Assembly (NCBI GenBank): GCA_947588975.1
Contig: CANQAF010000045.1
Span: 1-8,272 of the forward strand
Reading direction: 5' to 3'
From: an uncultured Bacilli bacterium
Lineage (GTDB): Bacteria > Bacillota_I > Bacilli_A > RF39 > UBA660
DNA length: 8,272 nucleotides
A program made the position numbers and the translations under genes. The notes beneath the pieces are model-generated. The model was not told the origin of the DNA and made no database searches. It worked only from the letters and a program-made list of their open reading frames with translations. Below are positions 1 through 5,747 of this stretch, piece by piece (position 1 is the stretch's first letter; each line of letters opens with the position of its first letter).

Positions 1-2
1 AA

Positions 3-79
3 TGGGGCGCGATGTGGGAATCGAACCCACGCATAATGGAACCACAATCCACCGTGTTAACCACTTCACCAACCACGCC
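3..79 (-). tRNA. tRNA-His (anticodon GUG)
   Basis: Read on the minus strand, this folds into a full cloverleaf of 77 nucleotides. The acceptor stem GCGTGGT pairs with ATCGCGC. The anticodon stem GTGGA/TCCAT carries loop TTGTGGT with anticodon GTG, and the T stem GTGGG/CCCAC carries loop TTCGATT. An extra G at position -1 (base 79) faces discriminator C73, the hallmark of tRNA-His recognised by histidyl-tRNA synthetase. The 3' CCA is encoded (bases 3-5), as is common in Bacillota. The gene lies downstream of, and on the same strand as, the LytTR regulator, but a separate promoter is possible. Confidence 0.97.
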
Positions 80-98
80 ATGTAACATAAGTTACATG
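79..98. repeat. Short hairpin abutting the tRNA-His 5' end
   Basis: CATGTAAC (79-86) and GTTACATG (91-98) form an 8-bp inverted repeat with an ATAA loop, directly at the 5' end of the tRNA on its strand. It could be a leader hairpin removed during 5' maturation, or chance in AT-rich DNA. There is no T-tract making it a clear terminator. Confidence 0.4.
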
Positions 99-102
99 TT
101 AT

Positions 103-131
103 ATTTTATCAATAATTAAATGAATAAGCAA
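103..131 (-). promoter_or_regulatory. Candidate promoter for tRNA-His
   Basis: On the minus strand, TTGCTT (126-131) and TAAAAT (103-108) are separated by 17 bases. This matches the -35 box in 3 of 6 positions and the -10 box in 5 of 6. Transcription would start just upstream of the mature tRNA. The weak -35 and AT-rich surroundings keep this tentative. Confidence 0.35.
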
Positions 132-164
132 GTCTTTTTCTTCAAATTTTAATAACTTATTCAT
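120..164. repeat. Inverted repeat at the end of the LytTR gene
   Basis: ATGAATAAG (120-128) and CTTATTCAT (156-164) are perfect 9-bp inverted arms separated by 27 bases. The right arm contains the stop codon of the response regulator. It may form a weak transcript end for that gene, but the loop is long and no clean T-run follows. The left arm overlaps the possible -35 box of the tRNA promoter. Confidence 0.4.
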
Positions 165-858
165 CTTTCATGTGAAAACGAGAAGATACAAGGTCTATTC
201 CCATATGATTATCAAATAAGATTGTCCGATTCTTCTTATCAAATTGTATAATCCTATCATAATTTACAATACAAGCTCTATGAGAATATACAAAACGATT
301 ATCTAGCATATTTTTCAGCTCCACCAATGGTTTATTCACAATAATCTGATTATCTGTTGTTTGAATTGTACATTTTCGATCTTTATCTCTTACAATATAT
401 AAAATGTCATTAGTTGCAATTGTATGAACAATATTTTGATTTTTGAAACGTATAATTTTTTTAAGTCGCAAATTATTTATAGCATACGTAATAGAATCTT
501 CTAATTCCTTTGCATAATCTCCATTTTTATCAATAAAATCTAAAAATAAAAATCTGCTTTTTAACATGTCCTTTTCATATTTCTTATAATATGCTGTACA
601 AAAAATAAGCATACTATCAATATCATTTTTACGAATTAATTTCGCAATATCAATTCCTGATTTTCCATTTACTTCAATATCTAATATGTAAATTTTAAGA
701 GTCGTTTTATGGTTTATAACTTCTAAAAATTTTTTGTCATAACGATCAAATAAATATGTTTCATATTCTATGTTATTATGCATCATAACACGGTCTATCA
801 CTTCTACTATTTTATCTCTAAATAAAGATTTATCATCACACACTATATAATGTATCAT
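157..858 (-). CDS. LytTR-family response regulator (AgrA/LytR type)
   Basis: This is a two-component response regulator of about 233 residues that would bind DNA after phosphorylation by a histidine kinase. The N-terminal receiver domain (residues 1-120) shows the acidic pair D8/D9, the likely phosphorylated D60 in ILDIEVNGKSG, T88 and the conserved lysine K111. The C-terminal LytTR domain (about 139-233) has the typical SHRACIVN segment. LytTR domains bind through beta-strands rather than a helix-turn-helix. I chose the ATG at 858, giving MIHYIVCDD. A GTG nine bases further upstream (867) has AAGG only 2 bases away, whereas the chosen ATG has it 11 bases away, so neither spacing is ideal. 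No histidine kinase, AgrB or AgrD peptide gene is in the window, so its signal and targets are unknown. It is divergent from the cotJ operon, with about 200 bases between them. Confidence 0.88.
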   Translation of the reverse strand: MIHYIVCDDKSLFRDKIVEVIDRVMMHNNIEYETYLFDRYDKKFLEVINHKTTLKIYILDIEVNGKSGIDIAKLIRKNDIDSMLIFCTAYYKKYEKDMLKSRFLFLDFIDKNGDYAKELEDSITYAINNLRLKKIIRFKNQNIVHTIATNDILYIVRDKDRKCTIQTTDNQIIVNKPLVELKNMLDNRFVYSHRACIVNYDRIIQFDKKNRTILFDNHMGIDLVSSRFHMKDE

Positions 859-947
859 ACACCACACAACCTTACTATATTTGTATACTATTAGCGAATT
901 TTTTAATTAAACCCTTTTTTGAAGATTTTACAATAGGATATCTTTAA

Positions 948-971
948 ATGATTGAAAGTTGTCCCAATCAT
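948..971. repeat. Inverted repeat upstream of the cotJ operon
   Basis: ATGATTG (948-954) and CAATCAT (965-971) are perfect 7-bp arms around a 10-base loop, in the control region between the LytTR regulator and the cotJ operon. It could be a protein-binding site or a weak hairpin. No known regulator site is recognised. Confidence 0.35.
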
Positions 972-978
972 AAAAAAT

Positions 979-992
979 AATGTTCGAACATT
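979..992. promoter_or_regulatory. Perfect 14-bp palindrome, possible operator
   Basis: AATGTTCGAACATT is a perfect palindrome lying about 70 bases before the chosen cotJAB start and 120 bases before the LytTR start. Its core has the two-fold symmetry expected of a dimeric regulator site. It is not a standard LexA box, because Bacillus LexA sites have CGAAC and GTTCG half-sites separated by four bases. The binding protein is unknown. Confidence 0.4.
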
Positions 993-1010
993 ACATATTG
1001 GTTAGATACC

Positions 1011-1040
1011 CATACATGCTAGATAAAAAACCATATGATA
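1011..1040 (+). promoter_or_regulatory. Candidate mother-cell sigma (SigE/SigK-like) -10 elements for cotJ
   Basis: Two sequences resemble the CATA-type -10 boxes of mother-cell sporulation sigma factors. CATACATG (1011-1018) is near the SigE consensus CATACAAT. CATATGATA (1032-1040) fits the SigK pattern CATANNNTA. An ACATATT resembling a SigE -35 lies at 993-999, but its spacing to 1011 is only 11 bases rather than 14-15. The B. subtilis cotJ operon is SigE-controlled, which makes such a promoter expected here, but the exact site is uncertain. Confidence 0.3.
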
Positions 1041-1045
1041 AGGTG

Positions 1046-1053
1046 AAAGGGGA
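1046..1053 (+). promoter_or_regulatory. Ribosome binding site fixing the cotJAB start
   Basis: AAAGGGGA sits 7 bases before the ATG at 1061. The reading frame is open further upstream to an ATG at 980, but that one lies inside the palindrome, has no Shine-Dalgarno sequence, and would add 27 residues that do not resemble a CotJ protein. Confidence 0.75.
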
Positions 1054-1060
1054 AAAGTTT

Positions 1061-1495
1061 ATGTATAGTTACCAAGATAGAAATTTCAATTATTACAATA
1101 ATATGAATTTTAATCAACCATATTATGCAGAAGATGCTAATCCATCATCACTTTATGATCCATATCAAGGATTTATTCGTGGAAATATGTTTCCAAATCT
1201 GTATAATTGGTATAAATTCGAACAACCTATGGATTTAACTGCAATGAGTGAAAAAGATCAATTACTAATTTACTTAGATGCACTTTCATTCGCTACTATT
1301 GATATAAATTTATACTTAGATAATTATCCAAATGATAAAGATATGATCGCATTATTTAATCAATATCGTATGGAAGCAGATCAAGTAAGATCTGAATATG
1401 AAAGTAAATATGGGCCTATTTTAGTGGATAGTGATGCATCTAACACATATCCATGGGCTTGGGATAACCGCCCATGGCCATGGGAAAATCAATAA
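1061..1495 (+). CDS. Spore coat protein, CotJA-CotJB fusion
   Basis: This 144-residue protein joins segments that are normally two separate coat proteins. Residues 1-28 are rich in Asn, Tyr and Gln. Residues 31-51 (LYDPYQGFIRGNMFPNLYNWY) resemble the CotJA core, where a short (K/R)G-x-(L/M)-(W/F)P-x-LY motif is typical. Residues 63-144 match CotJB throughout: a helical INLYLDNYPND segment near 82-92, FNQYRMEADQVRSEYESKYGP near 99-119, and the Trp/Pro-rich tail YPWAWDNRPWPW at 130-141. In B. subtilis CotJA and CotJB are about 80-90 residues each and made from separate genes. There is no stop codon or restart between the two parts here. The stop codon overlaps the cotJC ribosome binding site, so the two genes are surely co-transcribed. 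Expected role: assembly of CotJC into the inner spore coat, in the mother cell. The CotJB part is very clear; the CotJA part rests on a short motif. Confidence 0.88.
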   Translation: MYSYQDRNFNYYNNMNFNQPYYAEDANPSSLYDPYQGFIRGNMFPNLYNWYKFEQPMDLTAMSEKDQLLIYLDALSFATIDINLYLDNYPNDKDMIALFNQYRMEADQVRSEYESKYGPILVDSDASNTYPWAWDNRPWPWENQ

Positions 1496-1507
1496 GGAGG
1501 TAAAATT

Positions 1508-2074
1508 ATGTGGATTTATAAGAAAAAGTTAGAATATCCAGTAAATATTAAAAATAAAGATCTCCGTATGGCAAGGTATATTTTAACACAATATGGAGGC
1601 CCTGCTGGAGAACTATCAGCTGCTTGGCAATATTTAAATCAAAGATATACAATGCCTGACGAAAAAGGAAAAGCACTATTAACAGATATAGGTACTGAAG
1701 AATTAGCTCATGTTGAAATCATTTCAACAATGTTATATCAATTAATGAATGGCGCTACTGTGGAAGAATTAGAAGCCGCTGGTCTAGGACCTAGTTATGC
1801 CCAATTTGGCGTCGATTTGTTCCCATCTGATTCCTTTGGAAATCCATTTACAATGGCCTATATCAAGACCGCTGGAGATCCAATTGCTAATATTGAAAGT
1901 GATATGGCAGCTGAGCAAAGAGCACGTGCAACTTATGAACATCTAATGGACATGACAAATGACCCTGACATTTTAGGACCACTTTCATTCTTAAGACAAA
2001 GAGAAATTATTCATTATCAACGTTTCAAAGAATTGCGCAATTATTATTTAGAAATGCAAACAAAGAACTCTTAA
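1508..2074 (+). CDS. cotJC: Spore coat manganese catalase CotJC
   Basis: This 188-residue protein belongs to the manganese catalase family, the four-helix-bundle enzymes that break down hydrogen peroxide with a dimanganese centre, and to the spore-coat CotJC branch in particular. The likely metal ligands are all present: E35 in GGPAGELSAAWQY, E65 and H68 in TEELAHVE, E136 in MAAEQRARA, and H169 in REIIHYQRF. They line up with the ligand set of the Lactobacillus plantarum enzyme. The length equals that of B. subtilis CotJC (about 189). A perfect AAGGAGGT lies 6 bases before the ATG and overlaps the stop of the upstream fused gene. A terminator begins in the last codons. The coat location is inferred from the family and neighbour; catalase activity in coat CotJC proteins is plausible from the residues but not shown by sequence alone. 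Confidence 0.96.
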   Translation: MWIYKKKLEYPVNIKNKDLRMARYILTQYGGPAGELSAAWQYLNQRYTMPDEKGKALLTDIGTEELAHVEIISTMLYQLMNGATVEELEAAGLGPSYAQFGVDLFPSDSFGNPFTMAYIKTAGDPIANIESDMAAEQRARATYEHLMDMTNDPDILGPLSFLRQREIIHYQRFKELRNYYLEMQTKNS

Positions 2075-2087
2075 AAAAGAGTTCTTT
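2062..2087 (+). terminator. Terminator of the cotJ operon
   Basis: AAAGAACTCTT (2062-2072) and AAGAGTTCTTT (2077-2087) make an 11-bp stem with an AAAA loop that ends in TTTT. The left arm covers the last codons and the stop of cotJC. The T-run is short, so some transcripts may continue into the next gene. Confidence 0.7.
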
Positions 2088-2139
2088 TAAGTTATGAAGT
2101 ATCTAATGACATTCATATATTGTTATAGGGAGGGATCAT

Positions 2140-2430
2140 ATGCGTATTATACCAGATGTTTCTCCCAAAGTATTTTCCTTTAGTGCAGTAATTGTAGGAT
2201 ATATACTCATTGATGATATGACAGCAAATGAGCAAAATGCTCTAGGAAACTGGCTTATGTTAACGGCTCAAGTGCTGTGTACCAATGCGTATTACAAACA
2301 AGTACAGATGGAACGTACACAAGGTACTACAAGCCAAACTTCACCTACCCCCACAGAAACAGTTGCTATGTTACAAAAGATGGTACAGGCGATGCAACAA
2401 GAAATTGATGAAATTAAAAAGAGTCTATGA
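2140..2430 (+). CDS. Small conserved-looking protein of unknown function
   Basis: The product is 96 residues with no function I can name. Residues 1-26 include a hydrophobic stretch (VFSFSAVIVGYILIDD), too short and too polar at its end for a secure membrane helix. Residues 27-60 (TANEQNALGNWLMLTAQVLCTNAYY) look like a well-ordered helical region, and I recall similar small proteins in low-GC Firmicutes. A Thr/Ser/Pro/Gln-rich linker at about 60-73 leads to an amphipathic C-terminal helix (74-96, LQKMVQAMQQEIDEIKK) with coiled-coil character. The start is supported by AGGGAGGG 5 bases before the ATG. It follows the cotJ terminator by about 50 bases and a CATATATT resembling a SigE-type -10 lies at 2114-2121, so a sporulation role is possible but only inferred. 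Its end overlaps the opposing XRE gene by 6 bases. Confidence 0.8.
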   Translation: MRIIPDVSPKVFSFSAVIVGYILIDDMTANEQNALGNWLMLTAQVLCTNAYYKQVQMERTQGTTSQTSPTPTETVAMLQKMVQAMQQEIDEIKKSL

Positions 2431-2437
2431 CTCTTTT
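2417..2437. terminator. Bidirectional terminator shared by two convergent genes
   Basis: AAAAGAGTC (2417-2425) and GACTCTTTT (2429-2437) pair into a 9-bp stem with a 3-base loop. Read on the plus strand it ends in TTTT, and on the minus strand in five Ts. The TGA stop of the plus gene (2428-2430) and the TAG stop of the minus gene (2425-2427) both lie inside it. Confidence 0.7.
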
Positions 2438-2628
2438 AGAAAAAATAATATATCAGGTGTTACTTTCAATATCAAACTGATTTTGACTGCTGTATCGTAA
2501 AAAAGTCTTCTTTTACAGTTTTCAATTTGTGAATAAAATGAAGGTGTAATGGATAATTGCTTAGCCATATCATAAATTGTAATGCCTTTCTGCTTTCTAA
2601 GTGTTTTTAATTTTCCCATATCGTACAT
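2425..2628 (-). CDS. Minimal XRE-family helix-turn-helix regulator
   Basis: The protein is 67 residues, almost entirely one Cro/CI-type DNA-binding domain (about residues 6-62). It shows the usual pattern: a first helix with LRKQKGITIYDMAKQLSI, the recognition region TPSFYSQIENCKRR, then FYDTAVKISLILKVTPDILFFL. There is no extra sensor or dimerisation domain. The start ATG at 2628 has AGGTG 5 bases upstream; an internal ATG at 2619 is less well placed. It is divergent from a second small XRE protein, and both start around one palindrome, which suggests that one or both bind there and control their own synthesis. The DNA targets beyond this are unknown. Confidence 0.85.
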   Translation of the reverse strand: MYDMGKLKTLRKQKGITIYDMAKQLSITPSFYSQIENCKRRLFYDTAVKISLILKVTPDILFFLKES

Positions 2629-2647
2629 ATTATCACCTATCTTAATA

Positions 2648-2676
2648 TATCAAAAAATAGACTATTAGTCTATAAT
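2648..2676 (+). promoter_or_regulatory. Promoter of the plus-strand XRE gene
   Basis: A perfect TATAAT (2671-2676) stands 17 bases after a poor -35 box (TATCAA, 2648-2653). Transcription would begin near 2683, leaving a leader of about 35 bases. The right arm of the palindrome overlaps the first three bases of the -10 box, so a protein bound there would block RNA polymerase. The promoter for the opposite XRE gene must also lie in this 90-bp interval, but I cannot choose between several AT-rich candidates. Confidence 0.5.
2657..2673. promoter_or_regulatory. 17-bp palindrome, probable operator of the XRE pair
   Basis: ATAGACTA-T-TAGTCTAT is a perfect inverted repeat with 8-bp arms and one central base. 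It lies midway between two divergent XRE-type genes (29 bases from one start, 45 from the other) and overlaps the TATAAT of the plus gene. Size and position are typical of operators bound by XRE dimers. Which of the two proteins binds is not shown. Confidence 0.65.
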
Positions 2677-2717
2677 ATTTTATTAATTTGTATGAGAAAA
2701 TAAAGTGGGTGAGGTAT

Positions 2718-2945
2718 ATGACGAGTAAACAAACAAATATTTATAATGTAATAGGGAAAAATATTAAAAAATATAGAAAACAAAAAGGTTTAACACAAAG
2801 AGAATTAGCAGAGCAACTATTATTAAGTGATAGTTTTATTGGAAAATTAGAGTCTATTACATATCAAACAATATCAATAGACACTTTAGAACAAATTGCA
2901 ACAGTATTAGGAGTTAATATTAAATGTTTCTTTGATGAAGAATAA
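2718..2945 (+). CDS. Small XRE-family helix-turn-helix regulator
   Basis: This is a 75-residue Cro/CI-type DNA-binding protein. After a short polar N-terminus, residues 12-72 form the domain: IGKNIKKYRKQKGLTQRELAEQ is followed by LLLSDSFIGKLE as turn and recognition helix, then ISIDTLEQIATVLGVNIKCFF. I chose the ATG at 2718, behind GGGTGAGGT. A TTG at 2688 in the same frame would add ten residues without a convincing ribosome site. It is divergent from the other XRE gene and shares its control region, much like a two-repressor switch, although no phage genes are nearby. It ends directly in a strong bidirectional terminator. Confidence 0.86.
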   Translation: MTSKQTNIYNVIGKNIKKYRKQKGLTQRELAEQLLLSDSFIGKLESITYQTISIDTLEQIATVLGVNIKCFFDEE

Positions 2946-2982
2946 AAAAAGCCAAAATTAAATATATAATTTTGGCTTTTTT
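2945..2982. terminator. Strong bidirectional terminator
   Basis: A 16-bp perfect stem (2945-2960 with 2967-2982) has a GCC/GGC centre, a 6-base loop, and A/T tracts on both sides. It ends the plus-strand XRE gene (stop 2943-2945) and the minus-strand gene of unknown function, whose stop (2958-2960) lies in the stem. Confidence 0.9.
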
Positions 2983-3878
2983 ATTTTAATATGTTTTTGT
3001 TCATTCATTACCCTTTCAATATAATCTTGAATTAATACAATTATTTCAATATCTGTTAATAAACATCCGCTAGTACATATGCAACTATATGCTTCATAAA
3101 ATTTTCTGATTCCCTCCATAAAAATACTTGCAGATAAGTTTTCCTGATCAAATATTTTTTTCAATTCTAAGCATGTTAACGCATGCTTAATTTTGTCTTT
3201 ATATGCATACAATTTTGGGTATAAATTATATAAAATAGTCAAAGCTTCATTATATACCTGCTCATATGTAATTTTTTCTGGAATGGTGATTACTTGAAAC
3301 TGATCATTCCAAGTAGTAACATTTTTTAATTGTTCATCATATGCAGATAAAAGTACTCTCATAGGCCCATGCTTCATTTGCCCTGATGGCATATTCTCAT
3401 GCATACCTTTTTGAATTATTTCACTATTTAACATCGGTTTATCATAGTTAAGAATAATCCATTCCCAATCATATAAATTTTCCACAATTTCAAAAATACC
3501 ATCTAACAGTTCCTGGTTCTTCTTATGCCCTGCGGGTTGTTTTCCCATCATAAATGCAGTTTGATTGTGTAGTATATTTTTTTCTATCTTTTTTAATTGT
3601 GTAATTTTCATTTTTCGATCTTGTAATTGTCTACAAAAATCCAATACCAAAACAGACTCCATATATGAGGTAAATTGCCACATCAATTGTGGGTGCATTT
3701 CTTTCATTTCTGTTATAGTAATTATTGTGTTAGCACTACTTTGTTTCATATATTCTTTTAAATATGCTTCAGGTAATCCAAAAATGGAACTGGTCAAAAT
3801 AATGTTTTCCTTTGTATTTTTTAATTGATCAATTACTTGTTGTTCCGATTCCGATGGAATCTCGTTATTCGTTGTCAT
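2958..3878 (-). CDS. Protein of unknown function, downstream of typA
   Basis: I do not recognise this 306-residue protein. No signal peptide or membrane segment is visible; it looks soluble and mostly helical. Residues 1-30 are acidic and polar. Notable are a Met/His-rich stretch at 159-173 (GMHENMPSGQMKHGPM region), a Trp/Asp cluster at 135-148, and three close cysteines at 266, 268 and 272 near the C-terminus; the C-terminal tail is Lys-rich. The start is well supported: AGGAG stands 7 bases before the ATG. It begins 34 bases after the end of typA on the same strand, so it is probably transcribed at least partly from the typA promoter. Its last codons are part of a terminator stem. Continuous frame, normal codon use and a good ribosome site argue that it is a real gene, but no function can be given. 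Confidence 0.82.
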   Translation of the reverse strand: MTTNNEIPSESEQQVIDQLKNTKENIILTSSIFGLPEAYLKEYMKQSSANTIITITEMKEMHPQLMWQFTSYMESVLVLDFCRQLQDRKMKITQLKKIEKNILHNQTAFMMGKQPAGHKKNQELLDGIFEIVENLYDWEWIILNYDKPMLNSEIIQKGMHENMPSGQMKHGPMRVLLSAYDEQLKNVTTWNDQFQVITIPEKITYEQVYNEALTILYNLYPKLYAYKDKIKHALTCLELKKIFDQENLSASIFMEGIRKFYEAYSCICTSGCLLTDIEIIVLIQDYIERVMNEQKHIKIKKPKLYI

Positions 3879-3903
3879 TTATGTTCTCCTCTATTCCGTA
3901 AAA

Positions 3904-3937
3904 AAAGAAATATTACTTTCTACTATCATATTTCTTT
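3904..3937 (-). terminator. Possible partial terminator after typA
   Basis: On the minus strand AAAGAAATAT pairs with ATATTTCTTT (10-bp stem, 14-base loop), followed by a run of Ts (3906 down to 3900). It spans the stop codon of typA. The stem has only one G-C pair and a large loop, so it would probably stop only part of the transcripts before the downstream gene. Confidence 0.4.
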
Positions 3938-5721
3938 CGTTCTGTAGTATTCAATATTTTTTTGCGAAGTCTAAAATTTAATGGTGTAACTTCAACTAAT
4001 TCGTCACTATTGATATAGTCTAGACAATATTCAAGGCTCATCAACCTAGGGCGTTTTAATACCACAGTATGATCTTTTCCTGCACTTCTTGTATTTGTTA
4101 GATTCTTTCCCTTTACTACGTTCACTGCAAGATCATTATCGTGACTATGTTCACCAACAATCATACCTTCATAAACCTCAACACCAGGTTCAATAAACAT
4201 AACACCTCTATCTTCTAATTGACCTAAGGCATATGCAGTAGATTTTCCGTTTTCCATAGAAACTAAAACGCCTAATTTTCTCTCTCCCACTTTTCCACTT
4301 GCCATTTTACGGTATTCTTTAAAAGTATGGCTAATCATACCATAACCTTTAGTCATAGTCATAAATTCAGTAGAAAATCCAATTAATCCACGGGATGGGA
4401 TTGTATATAATAATCTAGCCTGTCCGTCTTGATTACTCATATGTTCCATAGTACCTTCACGATTTCCAAGTGCTTCAATCACACTTCCCACATATTCCTC
4501 TGGTACATCAATTTGAACATCTTCAAATGGTTCTGATAGTACACCATCTATTTCTTTTACAATAACTTCAGGTTTAGATACTTGTAATTCAAATCCTTCT
4601 CTACGCATATTTTCAATTAAAATAGATAAGTGTAACTCTCCACGTCCAGATACAATAAATGATTCATTATCATTTGGACGTACTCTTAATGATACATCAC
4701 GTTCTGTTTCTTTTTGTAGTCTTTCTTCAATTTTTCTAGCAGTTACTAGTTTTCCCTCTCTACCTACAAATGGTGAGGTGTTTACACCAAATGTCATTTG
4801 TAATGTAGGTTCGTCAATACGTAAGATTGGAAGTGCCTCTTCTTTACCTATTTCGCAAACAGTTTCTCCAACACTAATATCTGGAAGTCCCGCAATTGCA
4901 ACGATATCTCCAGCATTTGCTTCTTCAATTTCAATACGTTTTAGTCCAAAGTATCCAAACATCTTTTGAATTCGGAACTGTTTTATACTGCCATCTAAGC
5001 GCATACAAGAGACCATTTCATTCACTTTCATTTTACCGCGTTTTACAACGCCAATTCCAATTCTTCCAACAAAATCATTATAATCTAATAATGCTGGTTG
5101 GAACTGTAATGAACCTTCACTTACTCGAGGTTCTGGAATATGTTCAATGATTAAATCTAAAATTGGATCCATAGTTGGTTTCTGTGTTGTTACGTCAGGA
5201 TCTAAACTAGATGTACCTGCAATTGCAGATGCATAAACAACTGGAAATTCCAATTGATTTTCATCAGCGCCTAATTCAATAAATAAATCTAAAACTTCAT
5301 CTACCACTTGTAATGGACGAGCTGTTGATTTATCGATTTTATTAACAACCAAAATAGGTGTAACACCTGCATCTAACGCTTTTTTTAGCACAAATCGCGT
5401 TTGTGGCATCGTTCCTTCATAGGCATCTACTACTAATAAAACACCGTCTACCATATTCATAATACGCTCTACTTCTCCACCAAAATCCGCATGTCCTGGT
5501 GTATCTAATATATTAATACGGTATCCTTTATAATCAATTGCTGTAGTTTTTGCTAGGATGGTAATTCCTCTTTCTCTTTCAATATCATTACTGTCCATTG
5601 CTCTTTCTTCTACTTGTTCATTGCTACGAAATGTTCCGGATTGTTTTAATAGTTGATCTACTAATGTTGTTTTTCCATGGTCAACATGGGCAATAATTGC
5701 GATATTTCTTATATTTTTCAT
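3913..5721 (-). CDS. typA: Translational GTPase TypA/BipA
   Basis: TypA (BipA) is a ribosome-binding GTPase of the EF-G/LepA group. It is involved in 50S subunit maturation and in growth under cold and other stress. The 602-residue length is normal for the family. The G domain shows every motif: AHVDHGKT at 11-18, the switch-I threonine T54 in RERGIT, DTPGH at 73-77, NKID at 127-130 and a SAIAG segment near 169. Later regions follow the family order: a beta-barrel domain 2, an EF-G domain III-like part with RVRPNDNESFIVSGRGELHLSIL, a domain V-like part with EPFEDVQIDVPEEY, and the TypA-specific C-terminal domain with ENGKSTAYALGQLEDRGVMFIEPG and RSAGKDHTVVLKRPR. It starts at the ATG at 5721, with GAGGA 9 bases upstream. 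A near-consensus housekeeping promoter precedes it, and the nuclease gene diverges from the same interval. Confidence 0.99.
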   Translation of the reverse strand: MKNIRNIAIIAHVDHGKTTLVDQLLKQSGTFRSNEQVEERAMDSNDIERERGITILAKTTAIDYKGYRINILDTPGHADFGGEVERIMNMVDGVLLVVDAYEGTMPQTRFVLKKALDAGVTPILVVNKIDKSTARPLQVVDEVLDLFIELGADENQLEFPVVYASAIAGTSSLDPDVTTQKPTMDPILDLIIEHIPEPRVSEGSLQFQPALLDYNDFVGRIGIGVVKRGKMKVNEMVSCMRLDGSIKQFRIQKMFGYFGLKRIEIEEANAGDIVAIAGLPDISVGETVCEIGKEEALPILRIDEPTLQMTFGVNTSPFVGREGKLVTARKIEERLQKETERDVSLRVRPNDNESFIVSGRGELHLSILIENMRREGFELQVSKPEVIVKEIDGVLSEPFEDVQIDVPEEYVGSVIEALGNREGTMEHMSNQDGQARLLYTIPSRGLIGFSTEFMTMTKGYGMISHTFKEYRKMASGKVGERKLGVLVSMENGKSTAYALGQLEDRGVMFIEPGVEVYEGMIVGEHSHDNDLAVNVVKGKNLTNTRSAGKDHTVVLKRPRLMSLEYCLDYINSDELVEVTPLNFRLRKKILNTTERKKYDSRK

Positions 5722-5747
5722 ATTTACACTTCCTCATAACCTTTGGT

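Noticed and set aside
1..79. Attachment site of an integrated element at the tRNA 3' end
   Set aside because: No second copy of the tRNA 3' end and no integrase gene occur in the window; the tRNA is at the edge, so it cannot be tested here.
958..984. LytTR-type direct repeat (two GTT cores) before cotJ
   Set aside because: The cores are 24 bases apart instead of the roughly 21-base period of known LytTR sites, and the flanks do not match.
980..1060. Longer N-terminus for the CotJA-CotJB protein starting at 980
   Set aside because: No ribosome site precedes 980, the ATG lies in a palindrome, the added residues resemble no coat protein, and a strong site stands before 1061.
1451..1477. Inverted repeat CCATGGGC / GCCCATGG inside the coat gene
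   Set aside because: It is explained by repeated Pro-Trp codons (PWAW and RPWPW) of the CotJB tail and lies within the coding region without a T-tract.
2285..2500. 71-residue plus-strand frame overlapping the small protein and XRE gene
   Set aside because: It is in another frame of a better supported gene, has no ribosome site and no recognisable pattern.
3565..3828. 87-residue hydrophobic frame opposite the unknown 306-residue gene
   Set aside because: Its hydrophobic, Cys/Ile/Phe-rich content is the expected antisense of an AT-rich coding strand; no start signal is present.
4778..5150. Two frames on the plus strand within typA
   Set aside because: They are antisense shadows of the very well conserved TypA coding sequence.
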